Source of the DNA: Methylococcaceae bacterium UBA975
GTDB taxonomy: Bacteria > Pseudomonadota > Gammaproteobacteria > Methylococcales > Cycloclasticaceae
Length of the DNA stretch: 64,000 nt
Assembly (NCBI GenBank): GCA_002292375.1
Contig: DBBV01000018.1
Location: 179,072-243,071, forward strand
Direction: 5' to 3'
The first letter of the stretch is position 1, and every line of letters begins with the position of its first letter. Position numbers and translations under genes: made by a program. The notes under the pieces were generated by a model. The model did no database searches. It was not told the origin of the DNA and worked only from the letters and a program-made list of their open reading frames with translations. Below are positions 53,944 through 63,164 of the stretch, piece after piece.

Positions 53944-54937
53944 CCAAATCATCAGCCGGTACCCCTGGTTAAATGGCTGTAGCGCACAGCTTGCTCGTTA
54001 TATTGAGCAAGATCGCTTACCCAGCGCCCTTATGCTGGTTGGCGAAAAGGGGTTAGGCCTTGCCGCACTAGCCGAAGACTTTGCCGCTACGGTTTTTTGT
54101 CAGCAATTGAACTCAGATGGCCTGATTTGCGGTACTTGTCAGGCCTGCTTGTTATTTAAGGCGGGAAATTACCCTGATTATTTTCACCTTATTCCAGAGG
54201 AAGGAAAAAACTCTATTCGTATTGATGTTATTCGTCAGTTAACAGCCTCATTGTCGTTAAATAATCAATACCTTAAACCAAGAATAGTCATTATTGATCC
54301 GGCTGATGCTTTGCTCCATCAAGCCTCCAATAGCTTATTAAAGACCTTAGAAGAACCCAGCGACAACACCTGTTTGATTCTTGTCACACACGATTTATCT
54401 AATATATCAGCCACTATACGTAGCCGTTGCCAGTTGCTGGTAGTCAACCATGTTGAGCTTAAGCAAGCGCAACAATGGCTTGAAAACTTGGGTTGTGACA
54501 GCGCAAATAAATACCTTCGTCTCGCTAACAATATCCCTTTATTCGCACAAGAATTATGGCAGAAAGACGCCTTAACCGCGCATAATGCGCTCTTTGACGG
54601 CTTTATAAAGTTAATAAAAGGTCAATTGGATCCCTTATTATTTGCTGAACAGTGCTTTTCCCAGCAACAATTACCGATGATTAATTGGATGTTATCTTGG
54701 TTAGCAGATGCCATCAAAGTACAGTTACAGACAAAAGCTGAGCGCATTGTTGATATTGATTCACTGGCTAACTTGAAAGTTATAACAGAAAGACTACACT
54801 TGGAGTCGATATACGAGATAATGGACAACTTGACAATGATCAATCGATTGGAACAAAGCCAAGTCAATCAACAACTCTTGTTAGAAGAAATGGCTGTTCG
54901 ATGTTATTCGTTAACCATCAACAAAGGTAAAAGTTAA
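53936..54937 (+). CDS. holB: DNA polymerase III delta-prime subunit
   Basis: A 333-residue clamp-loader subunit. The zinc Cys set is present around CQQLNSDGLICGTCQACLL in parts (about 59-79), then SIRIDVIRQL and LLKTLEEPSDNTCLILVT with the SRC motif in IRSRCQLL. The Walker A equivalent GEKGLGLAAL is degenerate, as usual for delta-prime. Position tmk-holB-pilZ supports the call. Confidence 0.92.
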   Translation: MSNQIISRYPWLNGCSAQLARYIEQDRLPSALMLVGEKGLGLAALAEDFAATVFCQQLNSDGLICGTCQACLLFKAGNYPDYFHLIPEEGKNSIRIDVIRQLTASLSLNNQYLKPRIVIIDPADALLHQASNSLLKTLEEPSDNTCLILVTHDLSNISATIRSRCQLLVVNHVELKQAQQWLENLGCDSANKYLRLANNIPLFAQELWQKDALTAHNALFDGFIKLIKGQLDPLLFAEQCFSQQQLPMINWMLSWLADAIKVQLQTKAERIVDIDSLANLKVITERLHLESIYEIMDNLTMINRLEQSQVNQQLLLEEMAVRCYSLTINKGKS

Positions 54938-54942
54938 AATAA

Positions 54943-55299
54943 ATGAGCATCAATGAGAGCGACACACGGCAAGGAATTTTATCCTTAACGATTAAAGATA
55001 AAAATGCTTTATACGCCGCTTATATGGACTATGTTTCAGGCGGTGGTTTATTTATCCCTACAAATAAAAAGTACAACCTCGGTGATGAAGTTTTTATGTT
55101 ACTAAGCTTGATCGGTGAAAGTGAACGTATACCCGTTGCTGGTAAAATTATTTGGATAACTCCCATTGGTGCCGAAGGTTCGCGTGCTACTGGCGTTGGT
55201 GTGCAATTTAACGAACAAGACGGCGGAGTCGCCCGGGCTAAAATCGAGACATACCTTGCTGGTTCAGCTGCTTCAGGTCGGGCAACCCACACGATGTAA
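54943..55299 (+). CDS. pilZ: PilZ domain protein (type IV pilus type)
   Basis: A 118-residue single PilZ domain. SGGGLFIPTNKKYNLGDEVFMLL and PVAGKIIWITPIG match the pilus-assembly PilZ found after holB. The RxxxR cyclic-di-GMP motif is missing, as in that subgroup, so it acts by protein contacts with the pilus motor rather than by binding c-di-GMP. It follows holB by 5 bp. Confidence 0.9.
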   Translation: MSINESDTRQGILSLTIKDKNALYAAYMDYVSGGGLFIPTNKKYNLGDEVFMLLSLIGESERIPVAGKIIWITPIGAEGSRATGVGVQFNEQDGGVARAKIETYLAGSAASGRATHTM

Positions 55300-55303
55300 A
55301 CTG

Positions 55304-55317
55304 TTTAGCGGTTAAAC
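55304..55317. repeat. Left copy of a 14-bp inverted repeat flanking tatD
   Basis: TTTAGCGGTTAAAC lies between pilZ and tatD, 27 bp before the tatD ATG. Its exact reverse complement, GTTTAACCGCTAAA, occupies 56108-56121 across the tatD stop codon. Function, if any, is unknown. Confidence 0.5.
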
Positions 55318-55343
55318 TTAGTTTTACTCTTGATTATCACATT

Positions 55344-56120
55344 ATGTTTATAGATTCCCACTGCCATTTAGATCGTGTTGACTTGTCGCCCTACAATAAT
55401 GAAATGGGTGACTACCTCGCCGCATCAAAAGCAGATTCACTCGATCATATGCTATGCGTTTCGATTAATTGGGAAGACTACCCAGCGATGCGCGACTTAG
55501 TACAACCACACGCCGCTATTTCTTTCTCTCTAGGTGTTCACCCCAATGAGGTGGATGGACATGACCCGAGTAGTGAAGAGCTCATTCAGCTCGCGATACA
55601 AGATAAAGTGGTCGCTATCGGCGAAACAGGGCTTGATTACTTTAGGTTGGGTAGTGATGCAGAAATTGACATGCAACAACAGCGTTTTCGCCAGCATATA
55701 AGGGCCGGTATCGAAACCAACAAGCCCATAATTATTCATACACGAGATGCTAAAGACGATACCATCCGTATCATGCAAGAAGAGGGTGCTGATAGGGCTG
55801 GTGGGGTATTACATTGTTTTACCGAAGATTGGGAAATGGCCAAAAAAGCACTCGATTTAGGCTTTTATATTTCGTTTTCCGGTATCGTAACCTTTAAAAA
55901 CGCTAAACAAGTGCAAGAGGTGGCTAAACAGGTTCCCCAAGACCGTTTTTTAATCGAGACCGACTCCCCTTATCTGGCACCTGTGCCAATGCGAGGTAAG
56001 CCCAATTACCCTAACTATGTTAAATATGTGGCTGAAGCATTGTCTGGTCTTCGCGGTATGTCGACACAACAGGTTGCTGAAATAAGTGGTCAAAATTACG
56101 AGCGATTGTTTAACCGCTAA
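55344..56120 (+). CDS. TatD family metal-dependent hydrolase
   Basis: A 258-residue TatD DNase-family protein (YcfH type). Metal ligands are DSHCHLD (4-10), GETGLDY with Glu, IIHTRDA with His, LHCFTED with His, and ETDSPYLAP with Asp. Family members show DNase or D-aminoacyl-tRNA-related activity. It ends the mltG-tmk-holB-pilZ-tatD run and converges on the MinD-like gene. Confidence 0.93.
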   Translation: MFIDSHCHLDRVDLSPYNNEMGDYLAASKADSLDHMLCVSINWEDYPAMRDLVQPHAAISFSLGVHPNEVDGHDPSSEELIQLAIQDKVVAIGETGLDYFRLGSDAEIDMQQQRFRQHIRAGIETNKPIIIHTRDAKDDTIRIMQEEGADRAGGVLHCFTEDWEMAKKALDLGFYISFSGIVTFKNAKQVQEVAKQVPQDRFLIETDSPYLAPVPMRGKPNYPNYVKYVAEALSGLRGMSTQQVAEISGQNYERLFNR

Positions 56121-56121
56121 A
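56108..56121. repeat. Right copy of the 14-bp inverted repeat flanking tatD
   Basis: GTTTAACCGCTAAA covers the last tatD codons and its stop. It is the perfect reverse complement of 55304-55317 on the other side of the gene. Confidence 0.5.
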
Positions 56122-56129
56122 GGGCAGAA

Positions 56130-57746
56130 TTAAATACCCTTTTTGTTAAAGGGTAATAAGCTTTGGATTTTATCAAAGACTGCAATCAAGTCTTTTTCAG
56201 CATTTGTTGCTTGCTGCAAACGCTCTTGTTGTTGTTGATATTGCTGCTTTAAACGAGCTAGTTCTTGCTTTGTTTGCAGCAATTCCTCGTCAGCCTTGGT
56301 TTTATAATGGGTCGAGAAATTTTGTTGATAGCCAGACAATAACTCACTCAGAACCTCATCAAAAAATGCTTGCTCAAGTCTCTTACTCTGAGCCAAGGAC
56401 TTTATTTCATCTATAACGTTATACAAGGGTTGATCGAATTGTCGCCGGTAGCAGTCAGTCAGTTGCGAGTGTACATAGCGCAACTCATCCTCAGAGCCAC
56501 TAAAACGAGCGAAAAGCTTTAATACATTCGATTCAAACGAATGGATTCCTTGATTATATTTTTCGGCGTAAATTTGCTCAAGTGTGGAAACGACGTCACG
56601 AATCTCTTCTTGAGGAAAACCTTTTTTCTCTAAGTCGTTGTAAAACGCCCGAACGGATGAACTGCCAGTGTCCAAGCTGCCTGGTTTTGCCACTGCTGGG
56701 CTGAAAGCATTAATAGCGCCTATAAATTCAGCTTGTTGCTGATTGCTTAAGGTACCCTCTGCCAGTTGTTGTAAACAGAAACTGGATGCCTGTTCAAAGT
56801 CCATGATGGCAGGCTTTGTCATGACAGACGGGGTGTGGTTTTGCGTTTTTTTAAGCGAAAAATCAGGGCTAGGGTGGTTGTTCGGCGTTGGTTCTAATGC
56901 CTTGTCTGCTATCTCTTGTTGTCGCCAAAAATCACTAAATGAGTCTATGGCTTGCCCTTCCATTTTTTCTTCAAGCTCTTGAGCTAACTGTTTAAAACAC
57001 ACACTGGCCTTAGACTCCGGGTTCAATAAGACGGCCGGACATTGTAGGCTGACAGAGGAAATCATGGTTTCATCAACTTGAATATACCCTAGGTAAGCGA
57101 TCGCTACATCAATGTATTTTTTAACCGCTTTTTCAAACCGTTTATAAATGAGCTGGCTGTTGTCATAGTTCATCGCCATATTGACTAAGATGTATGACCT
57201 GCGTGAATAGTTTGCACGTTTTAACACCTTCAATAAAGAGAAAGAGTCCGTCAAAGAGGTCGGTTCTGGCGTAATAATGACGATAGAAAATTGTGCTGCT
57301 TTAACAAAGTCGAGCACATCATCACTAATCCCTGCGGCCGTATCGATAATTAGATAATCAAATTCTTGCTGTAATTGATCCAAGGCTAATAAGAGCACGT
57401 CTTTTTGCTCAGCGGTCAAATGAGTATATTCGGCAACACCGGTAGCACCCGGTACAATCTTTAATCCGCGGGGGCCGTCAATAATGATGTCTTTTAAGGT
57501 TTTTTCACCGTTAAGTAGGTGTTGTAGCGTGTATTTGGGCTGTAATCCCAATAAAATATTGATGTTAGCTAAACTGGCATCAGCATCAAATACGCACACT
57601 TTCTTATTGAGCGCAGTAAGCGCCAGGGCTAAATTCGTCGAGGTGCTGCTTTTACCAACGCCGCCTTTACCACTGGTGATGGTAATAACTCGGGCTTTAG
57701 GCTTTTTATTGCCCTTGATGTTGGTATTACTGTAGGCTAATTCCAT
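56130..57746 (-). CDS. MinD/FlhG-like ATPase with long C-terminal helical region
   Basis: About 538 residues. The N-terminal 260 residues are a MinD/ParA-type ATPase: deviant Walker A SGKGGVGKSSTSTNLA (about 25-40), DADASLANINILLGL and YLIIDTAAGISDDVLDF, closest in look to FlhG/YlxH. The remaining 270 residues are mostly helical and end in a Gln-rich coiled coil (about 480-520). Usual FlhG proteins are about 270-300 residues, so the tail is extra. No flagellar gene is nearby. Likely role is membrane-linked positioning of a polar structure. I choose ATG 57746; TTG 57776 and GTG 57758 are in-frame alternatives. Confidence 0.8.
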   Translation of the reverse strand: MELAYSNTNIKGNKKPKARVITITSGKGGVGKSSTSTNLALALTALNKKVCVFDADASLANINILLGLQPKYTLQHLLNGEKTLKDIIIDGPRGLKIVPGATGVAEYTHLTAEQKDVLLLALDQLQQEFDYLIIDTAAGISDDVLDFVKAAQFSIVIITPEPTSLTDSFSLLKVLKRANYSRRSYILVNMAMNYDNSQLIYKRFEKAVKKYIDVAIAYLGYIQVDETMISSVSLQCPAVLLNPESKASVCFKQLAQELEEKMEGQAIDSFSDFWRQQEIADKALEPTPNNHPSPDFSLKKTQNHTPSVMTKPAIMDFEQASSFCLQQLAEGTLSNQQQAEFIGAINAFSPAVAKPGSLDTGSSSVRAFYNDLEKKGFPQEEIRDVVSTLEQIYAEKYNQGIHSFESNVLKLFARFSGSEDELRYVHSQLTDCYRRQFDQPLYNVIDEIKSLAQSKRLEQAFFDEVLSELLSGYQQNFSTHYKTKADEELLQTKQELARLKQQYQQQQERLQQATNAEKDLIAVFDKIQSLLPFNKKGI

Positions 57747-57843
57747 TCTTTTATTCACCAACGTGTGTCTATACAATTACGTGCTTTAATTGGTTGATTC
57801 TATCAAATAAGCACATCCATCAGTGGACTATTTACCTTAACAA

Positions 57844-58572
57844 ATGAAAATTAAAACAAGCAAACTACAGGGCGGGGCAGGGTACTTTATAGCCGGCTCC
57901 CGCTTGGCGTTTCATCCAGGTTTGAGGCAGTATATCGTCATTCCTTTACTCATTAACACACTGCTTTTTAGTGCTGCAAGCTGGGTTCTTTGGCATTATT
58001 TAATGACCGCCGTCGATGCCATGTTACCCAGCTGGTTAGATTGGTTGGCTTGGTTGATTTTACCCGTGTTTATCGTCAGTCTTTTAACGGTGGTGTATTA
58101 CGGGTTTACTCTAGTTGCTAATATCATTTCCGCGCCTTTTTACGGTCACTTGGCTAAGGCGGTAGAGGCACATTTAAAAGGCGAGACACCGACCGCCACG
58201 AGTAACAGTTCGATGATTAAAGATGCCATAAACATTACCCTATCTGAACTTAGAAAACTCTGGTATTACTTGCTGCGCGCGACCCCGTTGTTGTTATTGT
58301 CGTTTATCCCCGGTATTAATGTGGTCAGCTTGCCTATGTGGTTACTATTTAGCGCCTGGTTTTTGAGTTTTGAATACGCCGGGTATGCGTTTGAAAACCA
58401 TGCCATTTTATTCGAACAACAAAAACAAGTATTGCGTAAGTCTCGCTGGACCAGTCTAAGCTTTGGCGGCTGTAGTTTGATTGCAACGATGGTGCCGCTT
58501 GTAAATATGCTAGTACCGGCTATTTCTGTAGCGGGTGCGACTAAAATGTTAGTCGATAGGGGGGAGGTTTAA
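57844..58572 (+). CDS. cysZ: CysZ-like membrane protein (EI24 family)
   Basis: A 242-residue membrane protein with about four long hydrophobic stretches. GAGYFIAGSRLAFHPGLRQYIVIPLLINTLL, in parts near 11-40, and IISAPFYGHLA (about 99-109) match CysZ, the sulfate uptake protein. It is divergent from the MinD-like gene. No cys genes are nearby, so sulfate transport rests on family resemblance. Confidence 0.85.
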   Translation: MKIKTSKLQGGAGYFIAGSRLAFHPGLRQYIVIPLLINTLLFSAASWVLWHYLMTAVDAMLPSWLDWLAWLILPVFIVSLLTVVYYGFTLVANIISAPFYGHLAKAVEAHLKGETPTATSNSSMIKDAINITLSELRKLWYYLLRATPLLLLSFIPGINVVSLPMWLLFSAWFLSFEYAGYAFENHAILFEQQKQVLRKSRWTSLSFGGCSLIATMVPLVNMLVPAISVAGATKMLVDRGEV

Positions 58573-58609
58573 CGGCCTTTTTTGCCTAAGCGAAAACGTG
58601 TACTGATTA

Positions 58610-59896
58610 TTAATCGCAACGTGCAACCATTACGCCGTTATCAATAGACTCTAGACGACACGCTTTAATTTGATTACATATCGCAGCGGGATGAGATGTT
58701 ATGGTTTTTACACGCAGATAGTTAGGTGTGTAACCCATAACGACCGAACGTCCATCGTCATCGATAGAGTTAACATCTTCCCATAACACATCACAATGAC
58801 TGCCAATAAATGAGGTCATGAGGGCATGCCGTGCCTTAGCTGTGATTTGATGCAGTGCTTTACTGCGGTTTTTTTTGTATACCGTATCAACTTGCTCTGG
58901 CATAGAAGCGGCTTTTGTACCCTCGCGTTTTGAATAGCTAAAAATATGCAGGTCGGCAAAATTGATTTCATCAACAAAATCGAGGGTTTCCTGCCATTCC
59001 GTTTCACTTTCCCCAGGAAAACCTACAATAATATCGGAGGTGATATTAATCCCTGGTACAGCTTCTCGTGCCGCCTTTACTAAAGAACGAAACTCATCTG
59101 TTTTACACCGCCGCGACATTCTCTTTAAAACCGTATCAGAGCCACTTTGTATGGGTAAATGTAAGTGCGGCATCAACCTTGGGTTTTTAAATAATTTAAA
59201 AAAACCTATTGGTAAATCCCAAGGTTCTAATGAGCCCATGCGTATTCTTGGCACATTGGTTTGTTCCAGTAGAGCTGTAATGAGGTTTAGTAAGTCACTG
59301 TCAATATCGCTGCCGTAACCACCTAAATGAACGCCAGTAATGATAATTTCATTAACTCCCTGCGCATTTACTGCATTAACTTCGTCAATTATCTCTTTGA
59401 TATTCCTGCTTTTTTCTTCACCCCTTGCGATGGTTACAATACAAAAACTGCAACGATAGCGGCAGCCATCTTGCACCTTAATAAAGGCCCGCTGACGGCC
59501 GCGCGCAAACAAGGCCACCTCGTTTGGTTCAGTCGCCATCGTGGGCATAGCCAGTTCATTGGTATGTTCTAGGGTTAGCGCCACCAATTGGTCTTTTTGT
59601 TGATTATTAACGACCAGGTCTACACCTTGAAGGGCGGTACTTTCATCGGCATTAAGCGTGGCGTAACAACCACTAATGATGAGCTTGGCTTTTGGGTTGC
59701 TTGCATGGGTTTTACGAATTAATTGGCGCGACTTCCTGACTGCGCTTTGAGTCACAGCGCAAGTATTGATGACAAGTGCATCAGGTGCATCATTTTCTTG
59801 TACGATGAGGTGCCCTTGAGCACCAAAGTCATTCGCCCACGATTCAATTTCAGCCTCATTGAGGCGGCAGCCTAACGTTTTAAGGTGGACACGCAT
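58610..59896 (-). CDS. mtaB: tRNA (N6-threonylcarbamoyladenosine(37)-C2)-methylthiotransferase MtaB
   Basis: A 428-residue radical SAM methylthiotransferase. N-terminal cluster ligands Cys10, Cys46 and Cys77, radical SAM motif CRYRCSFC (Cys145, 149, 152), and a C-terminal TRAM region. The opening VHLKTLGCRLNEAE is the MtaB type rather than MiaB or RimO. It modifies t6A37 to ms2t6A37 in tRNA-Lys. It is a single gene convergent with cysZ. Confidence 0.88.
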   Translation of the reverse strand: MRVHLKTLGCRLNEAEIESWANDFGAQGHLIVQENDAPDALVINTCAVTQSAVRKSRQLIRKTHASNPKAKLIISGCYATLNADESTALQGVDLVVNNQQKDQLVALTLEHTNELAMPTMATEPNEVALFARGRQRAFIKVQDGCRYRCSFCIVTIARGEEKSRNIKEIIDEVNAVNAQGVNEIIITGVHLGGYGSDIDSDLLNLITALLEQTNVPRIRMGSLEPWDLPIGFFKLFKNPRLMPHLHLPIQSGSDTVLKRMSRRCKTDEFRSLVKAAREAVPGINITSDIIVGFPGESETEWQETLDFVDEINFADLHIFSYSKREGTKAASMPEQVDTVYKKNRSKALHQITAKARHALMTSFIGSHCDVLWEDVNSIDDDGRSVVMGYTPNYLRVKTITSHPAAICNQIKACRLESIDNGVMVARCD

Positions 59897-59935
59897 TAAT
59901 CTAAAACCTGTTTAAAAGCCGCTATTTTACGCTAT

Positions 59936-62230
59936 TTAGTGGTTTTTTATAAAGTCGATGATGCTTTGTTGGCAATTATCGCTGTTTTCATACAGTATTC
60001 CGTGCCTTGATGACGCGACCCATTGATGTTGCCGCAAGGGTTGTTTTATTAACCTGAGCAAAACGGACAAACTGCATGGATCGACGATGGGATCATTGTC
60101 CGCGTGCATCAACAAAACAGGGCAGGCCAATTGATGCAATTGTTTTTTAGTTTGCCTTATCAGTATTAACAATTGATTAACGCTGGCAATAGGCACGTGA
60201 TGGTAGTTAATATTTGGATGCTCAGGTGAGCTTTCGTTAAATGCAAAAAGACCGCCTGTTGAAAGAAACGGTCGGCTTAAAAAATTAATACCATTCGCCA
60301 ATTTTGTAAACGGTAACCAGCGGTCTTTTAACTTTATCGGTGTTGAGCAGGCACTTACAGAGCTTATGTTTAATGCCTTCTCGCTAGCGAGAAGCAGTGA
60401 TAATAAACCCCCTGTTGAGAAACCAATCAAATGCACTTTGTCGCCATGATGACGCGCTATGTTAATGTTTTGTAGTACCGATTGACGCCAATCTTGCCAA
60501 GTTCTTTGCTTTAAATCCCACGGTGAGGTGCCATGTCCTTTTAAACGACAGCCGATAGCCATATAACCTAGCTGTTGCAATTTAATGGCCAAACCATACA
60601 TTTCGGCTGGCGTGGATAGCAAGCCGTGAATTAATACGACGCATTCACCATTAGGTTTTTGCGGTGTCAGGATAAAAGGCTTAGCCGCATCTTCATCAAT
60701 CCGTTGTAATTGGTTGATTTCTTGGTATCGTTGGTCTTGAAATAAGGCCTTATCCCATTCATATTCACGCATTTCATCGTCAATTAATAGGCTAGCAAAA
60801 GCGGCCGACTTTTCATTATGCGTTGCATTTATGCTCGTAATTACGGCCTCTTTAACGGCTTTAATCGGCGACACTTCATTGGCATAAACGGCCATAGGGT
60901 TTTTATAACGGATGGAATCAAAATCATGTTCCAGCGTAATTTGGTCAGTAAAAATATAGTGGGACTCATCACAGCTTAGTAAGTTCGCACGATAAGCACT
61001 GCGAAGAAACTGGTCAAATGTCTGGCTATAAGTGGTGAGCAAGTTGCGGTAAATGGCAGGGTTTTGAAGTGTTCGGTGAAAATTTAATGTAATGTGTCCT
61101 TGTAAGGCTTTGATAACCAAGTAAATCAAACGGTGTAAGGTTTGTTTTTCTACCTTTTTTTTACCCTGGTTGACGAATTGCATAATGATAGTTGCGGCTA
61201 TATGGGCAATATTGATTGTCAGTTTTACGTAAATCTCGCGCATATAAACATCTCGTATTTTAAGCGCATTGCGTTGATAACTCAGCCTAAACAATAAGTT
61301 GTTCCAGCTTTTGCTTGATTGGGTCTGTAAAAAAATATCGTTGAGCGTTAAGTCGGCATGGGTTGTAAAAACCGAACTAAGCGCAGAATCAAATTTTGTC
61401 CAATAGTTTTCTACGATAATTGGTGTCCCTATTTGAATATCCATATCCGTGTCTTTCAGCAAGAAATTACCTTCTATTAATAATTCTTCTGATAACCGTT
61501 TTTGCACGTTCTTAAAAAAGAATTGCACACCCCGTGTTAAGGCGTTTCCACTGATCCTTAAGGGATAAAAGGTAATATTACAGGGTATGATAAGCGTCGG
61601 TTTTTCACTCACATCAATTAACGCTTGTTTATCCTTAAAGCCTAATTCAGCCGACCAAAGGCTGAGTGTGTCATGCTGATCATCTTTGCTTATTTCTCGT
61701 ACGGCTGATTTGAAAATTGCCACGGCTAGCGCGATAACCGCCGGTCCGGAATGATGTTTTCTGCGCTCACCATGTGACCGCGAATACACACGATAACGCC
61801 CTGCATTGTCTATACTTCGTCGGTCCTTGACGATGCCACCTTCTGGAAAAGCCACCAATTTATGGTTGTTGAGTATATCTTTAGCGACCAGGTACATGAG
61901 GTTATCTGCATTATTAGGTATACCGCCTAGGTCCTTTAGGTAACGACCCAACATATTGTCAGCAAATAATTCTTTAGACGCTATCGATCTGGATAAAAGC
62001 CGCGTTCTATCGTAGATGAGGTATTGCGGTATAAAGGTTTCAAATCGAGCAAAATGGTTAAACAAGAAAATATGTCCGGTATCCCACGCAGCCTGGTTGC
62101 CATGTGTCCGTAACGTTAATTTAAAAACTTTAAATAACGCTTTCATCACGTGGTAGGTCCAAAAATACGTCGTTGCACGTATGGGTTGGGCGGCTGTGAT
62201 TTTATTTTCTTTGTTAGTTAACTCAGTCAT
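59936..62230 (-). CDS. Two-domain protein: PlsC-like acyltransferase fused to alpha/beta hydrolase
   Basis: A 764-residue fusion. Residues about 30-300 form a glycerolipid acyltransferase domain: NHFARFE (His59, Glu64, an HX4E variant of HX4D) and FPEGG (128-132). Residues about 525-764 form a monoacylglycerol-lipase-like hydrolase: oxyanion segment VVLIHGLLSTP, Ser605 in GFSTGG, Asp711 or 713 in ADNDPIVDP and His743 in SRHGILYE. A helical part of about 200 residues joins them. It may remodel lipids by deacylation and reacylation in one polypeptide, at the membrane. Substrates unknown. It stands alone, divergent from the phosphopantetheinyl transferase. Confidence 0.8.
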   Translation of the reverse strand: MTELTNKENKITAAQPIRATTYFWTYHVMKALFKVFKLTLRTHGNQAAWDTGHIFLFNHFARFETFIPQYLIYDRTRLLSRSIASKELFADNMLGRYLKDLGGIPNNADNLMYLVAKDILNNHKLVAFPEGGIVKDRRSIDNAGRYRVYSRSHGERRKHHSGPAVIALAVAIFKSAVREISKDDQHDTLSLWSAELGFKDKQALIDVSEKPTLIIPCNITFYPLRISGNALTRGVQFFFKNVQKRLSEELLIEGNFLLKDTDMDIQIGTPIIVENYWTKFDSALSSVFTTHADLTLNDIFLQTQSSKSWNNLLFRLSYQRNALKIRDVYMREIYVKLTINIAHIAATIIMQFVNQGKKKVEKQTLHRLIYLVIKALQGHITLNFHRTLQNPAIYRNLLTTYSQTFDQFLRSAYRANLLSCDESHYIFTDQITLEHDFDSIRYKNPMAVYANEVSPIKAVKEAVITSINATHNEKSAAFASLLIDDEMREYEWDKALFQDQRYQEINQLQRIDEDAAKPFILTPQKPNGECVVLIHGLLSTPAEMYGLAIKLQQLGYMAIGCRLKGHGTSPWDLKQRTWQDWRQSVLQNINIARHHGDKVHLIGFSTGGLLSLLLASEKALNISSVSACSTPIKLKDRWLPFTKLANGINFLSRPFLSTGGLFAFNESSPEHPNINYHHVPIASVNQLLILIRQTKKQLHQLACPVLLMHADNDPIVDPCSLSVLLRLIKQPLRQHQWVASSRHGILYENSDNCQQSIIDFIKNH

Positions 62231-62367
62231 AAAAGGCCTTTCATTTTTGCCGGTTAATGAGATACGTCTCTACCCATCTATAAATAGTAACCTTATAATA
62301 AAATTTATACCCTATTAAACTAAAAATAACACTAGACTGAGCAGCTTTCATCACGCTAATAACCACC

Positions 62368-63105
62368 ATGCAAAGACACAGAGATTTTATACCGGCCTTA
62401 GATAACAACCAGGTGGATATTTGGCAACTAGATCTAGAGGCACCTACAGAAAAATGGGCACCATATGCCGCACAGCTTCTGAGTGAGGAAGATAAACGTA
62501 AGATAAACCGTTTAATTCAGCCGCAACATCGTGCGCGTGCTGTAGCCATGCGTGTTCAGTTAAGGTTATTGCTATCAAGTTATTTGAACGTGGCTGCTGA
62601 CGCCCTACGGTTTACGACAGGCCGGTTTGGTAAACCTTATTTAGACCAATCTACAATCATGTTTAACGCCTCTCATTCAAACGACAAGGCCTTGGTGGCG
62701 ATTGGCTCGTCGCCATTTATTGGTGTCGATATGGAATTTTGGCGACCACTCGATGACATGCCTCGTTTGGTCGAACGACATTTCACCAACACGGAAAAAT
62801 TATTTTGGCGCACGTTAGACGCTGAGCAACAAGAAACCGTTTTTTTTGACCTATGGGCAGCTAAGGAGGCCTTTATAAAAGCAACTGGCAGAGGCTTGGG
62901 TTTGGGGCTGGCACGCTGCGGTTTTAGCTTGCCGAAGACAAATCAATTACTTGAATGTCCGAGTGAGTTTGGTGAACCGTCAGACTGGTCATGCCAACGC
63001 TTAACTCTCGGTGAGCGAGTGAGCGCAGCGGTTATGCTTAAAGCCGATCAATGCCGTGTACGGTTATATCAATTTGAAGCTGAATTCTCACCTAGCCAAG
63101 GCTAA
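62368..63105 (+). CDS. Sfp-type 4'-phosphopantetheinyl transferase
   Basis: A 245-residue PPTase of the Sfp group. Magnesium ligands lie in GVDMEFWRP (Asp121, Glu123) and DLWAAKEAFIKATGRGL (Glu167 region). It attaches phosphopantetheine from CoA to carrier proteins. Sfp types usually serve polyketide, peptide or polyunsaturated-fatty-acid synthases rather than AcpP alone. The next gene, an acyl-AMP ligase, supports a secondary-metabolite or special-lipid role. Confidence 0.9.
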   Translation: MQRHRDFIPALDNNQVDIWQLDLEAPTEKWAPYAAQLLSEEDKRKINRLIQPQHRARAVAMRVQLRLLLSSYLNVAADALRFTTGRFGKPYLDQSTIMFNASHSNDKALVAIGSSPFIGVDMEFWRPLDDMPRLVERHFTNTEKLFWRTLDAEQQETVFFDLWAAKEAFIKATGRGLGLGLARCGFSLPKTNQLLECPSEFGEPSDWSCQRLTLGERVSAAVMLKADQCRVRLYQFEAEFSPSQG

Positions 63106-63164
63106 TCATTATAAAATAAACCACATCATTTTTACCTGTCAATCGTAACCTGTCGTACACAATC

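Noticed and set aside
56135..56155. Hairpin TACCCTTT/AAAGGGTA as terminator between tatD and the MinD-like gene
   Set aside because: It lies inside the 3' coding end of the MinD-like gene and has no T-run; could be coincidental.
57794..57806. Small palindrome TTGATTCTATCAA in the cysZ upstream gap
   Set aside because: Five-bp arms are common by chance in AT-rich gaps; no second copy seen.
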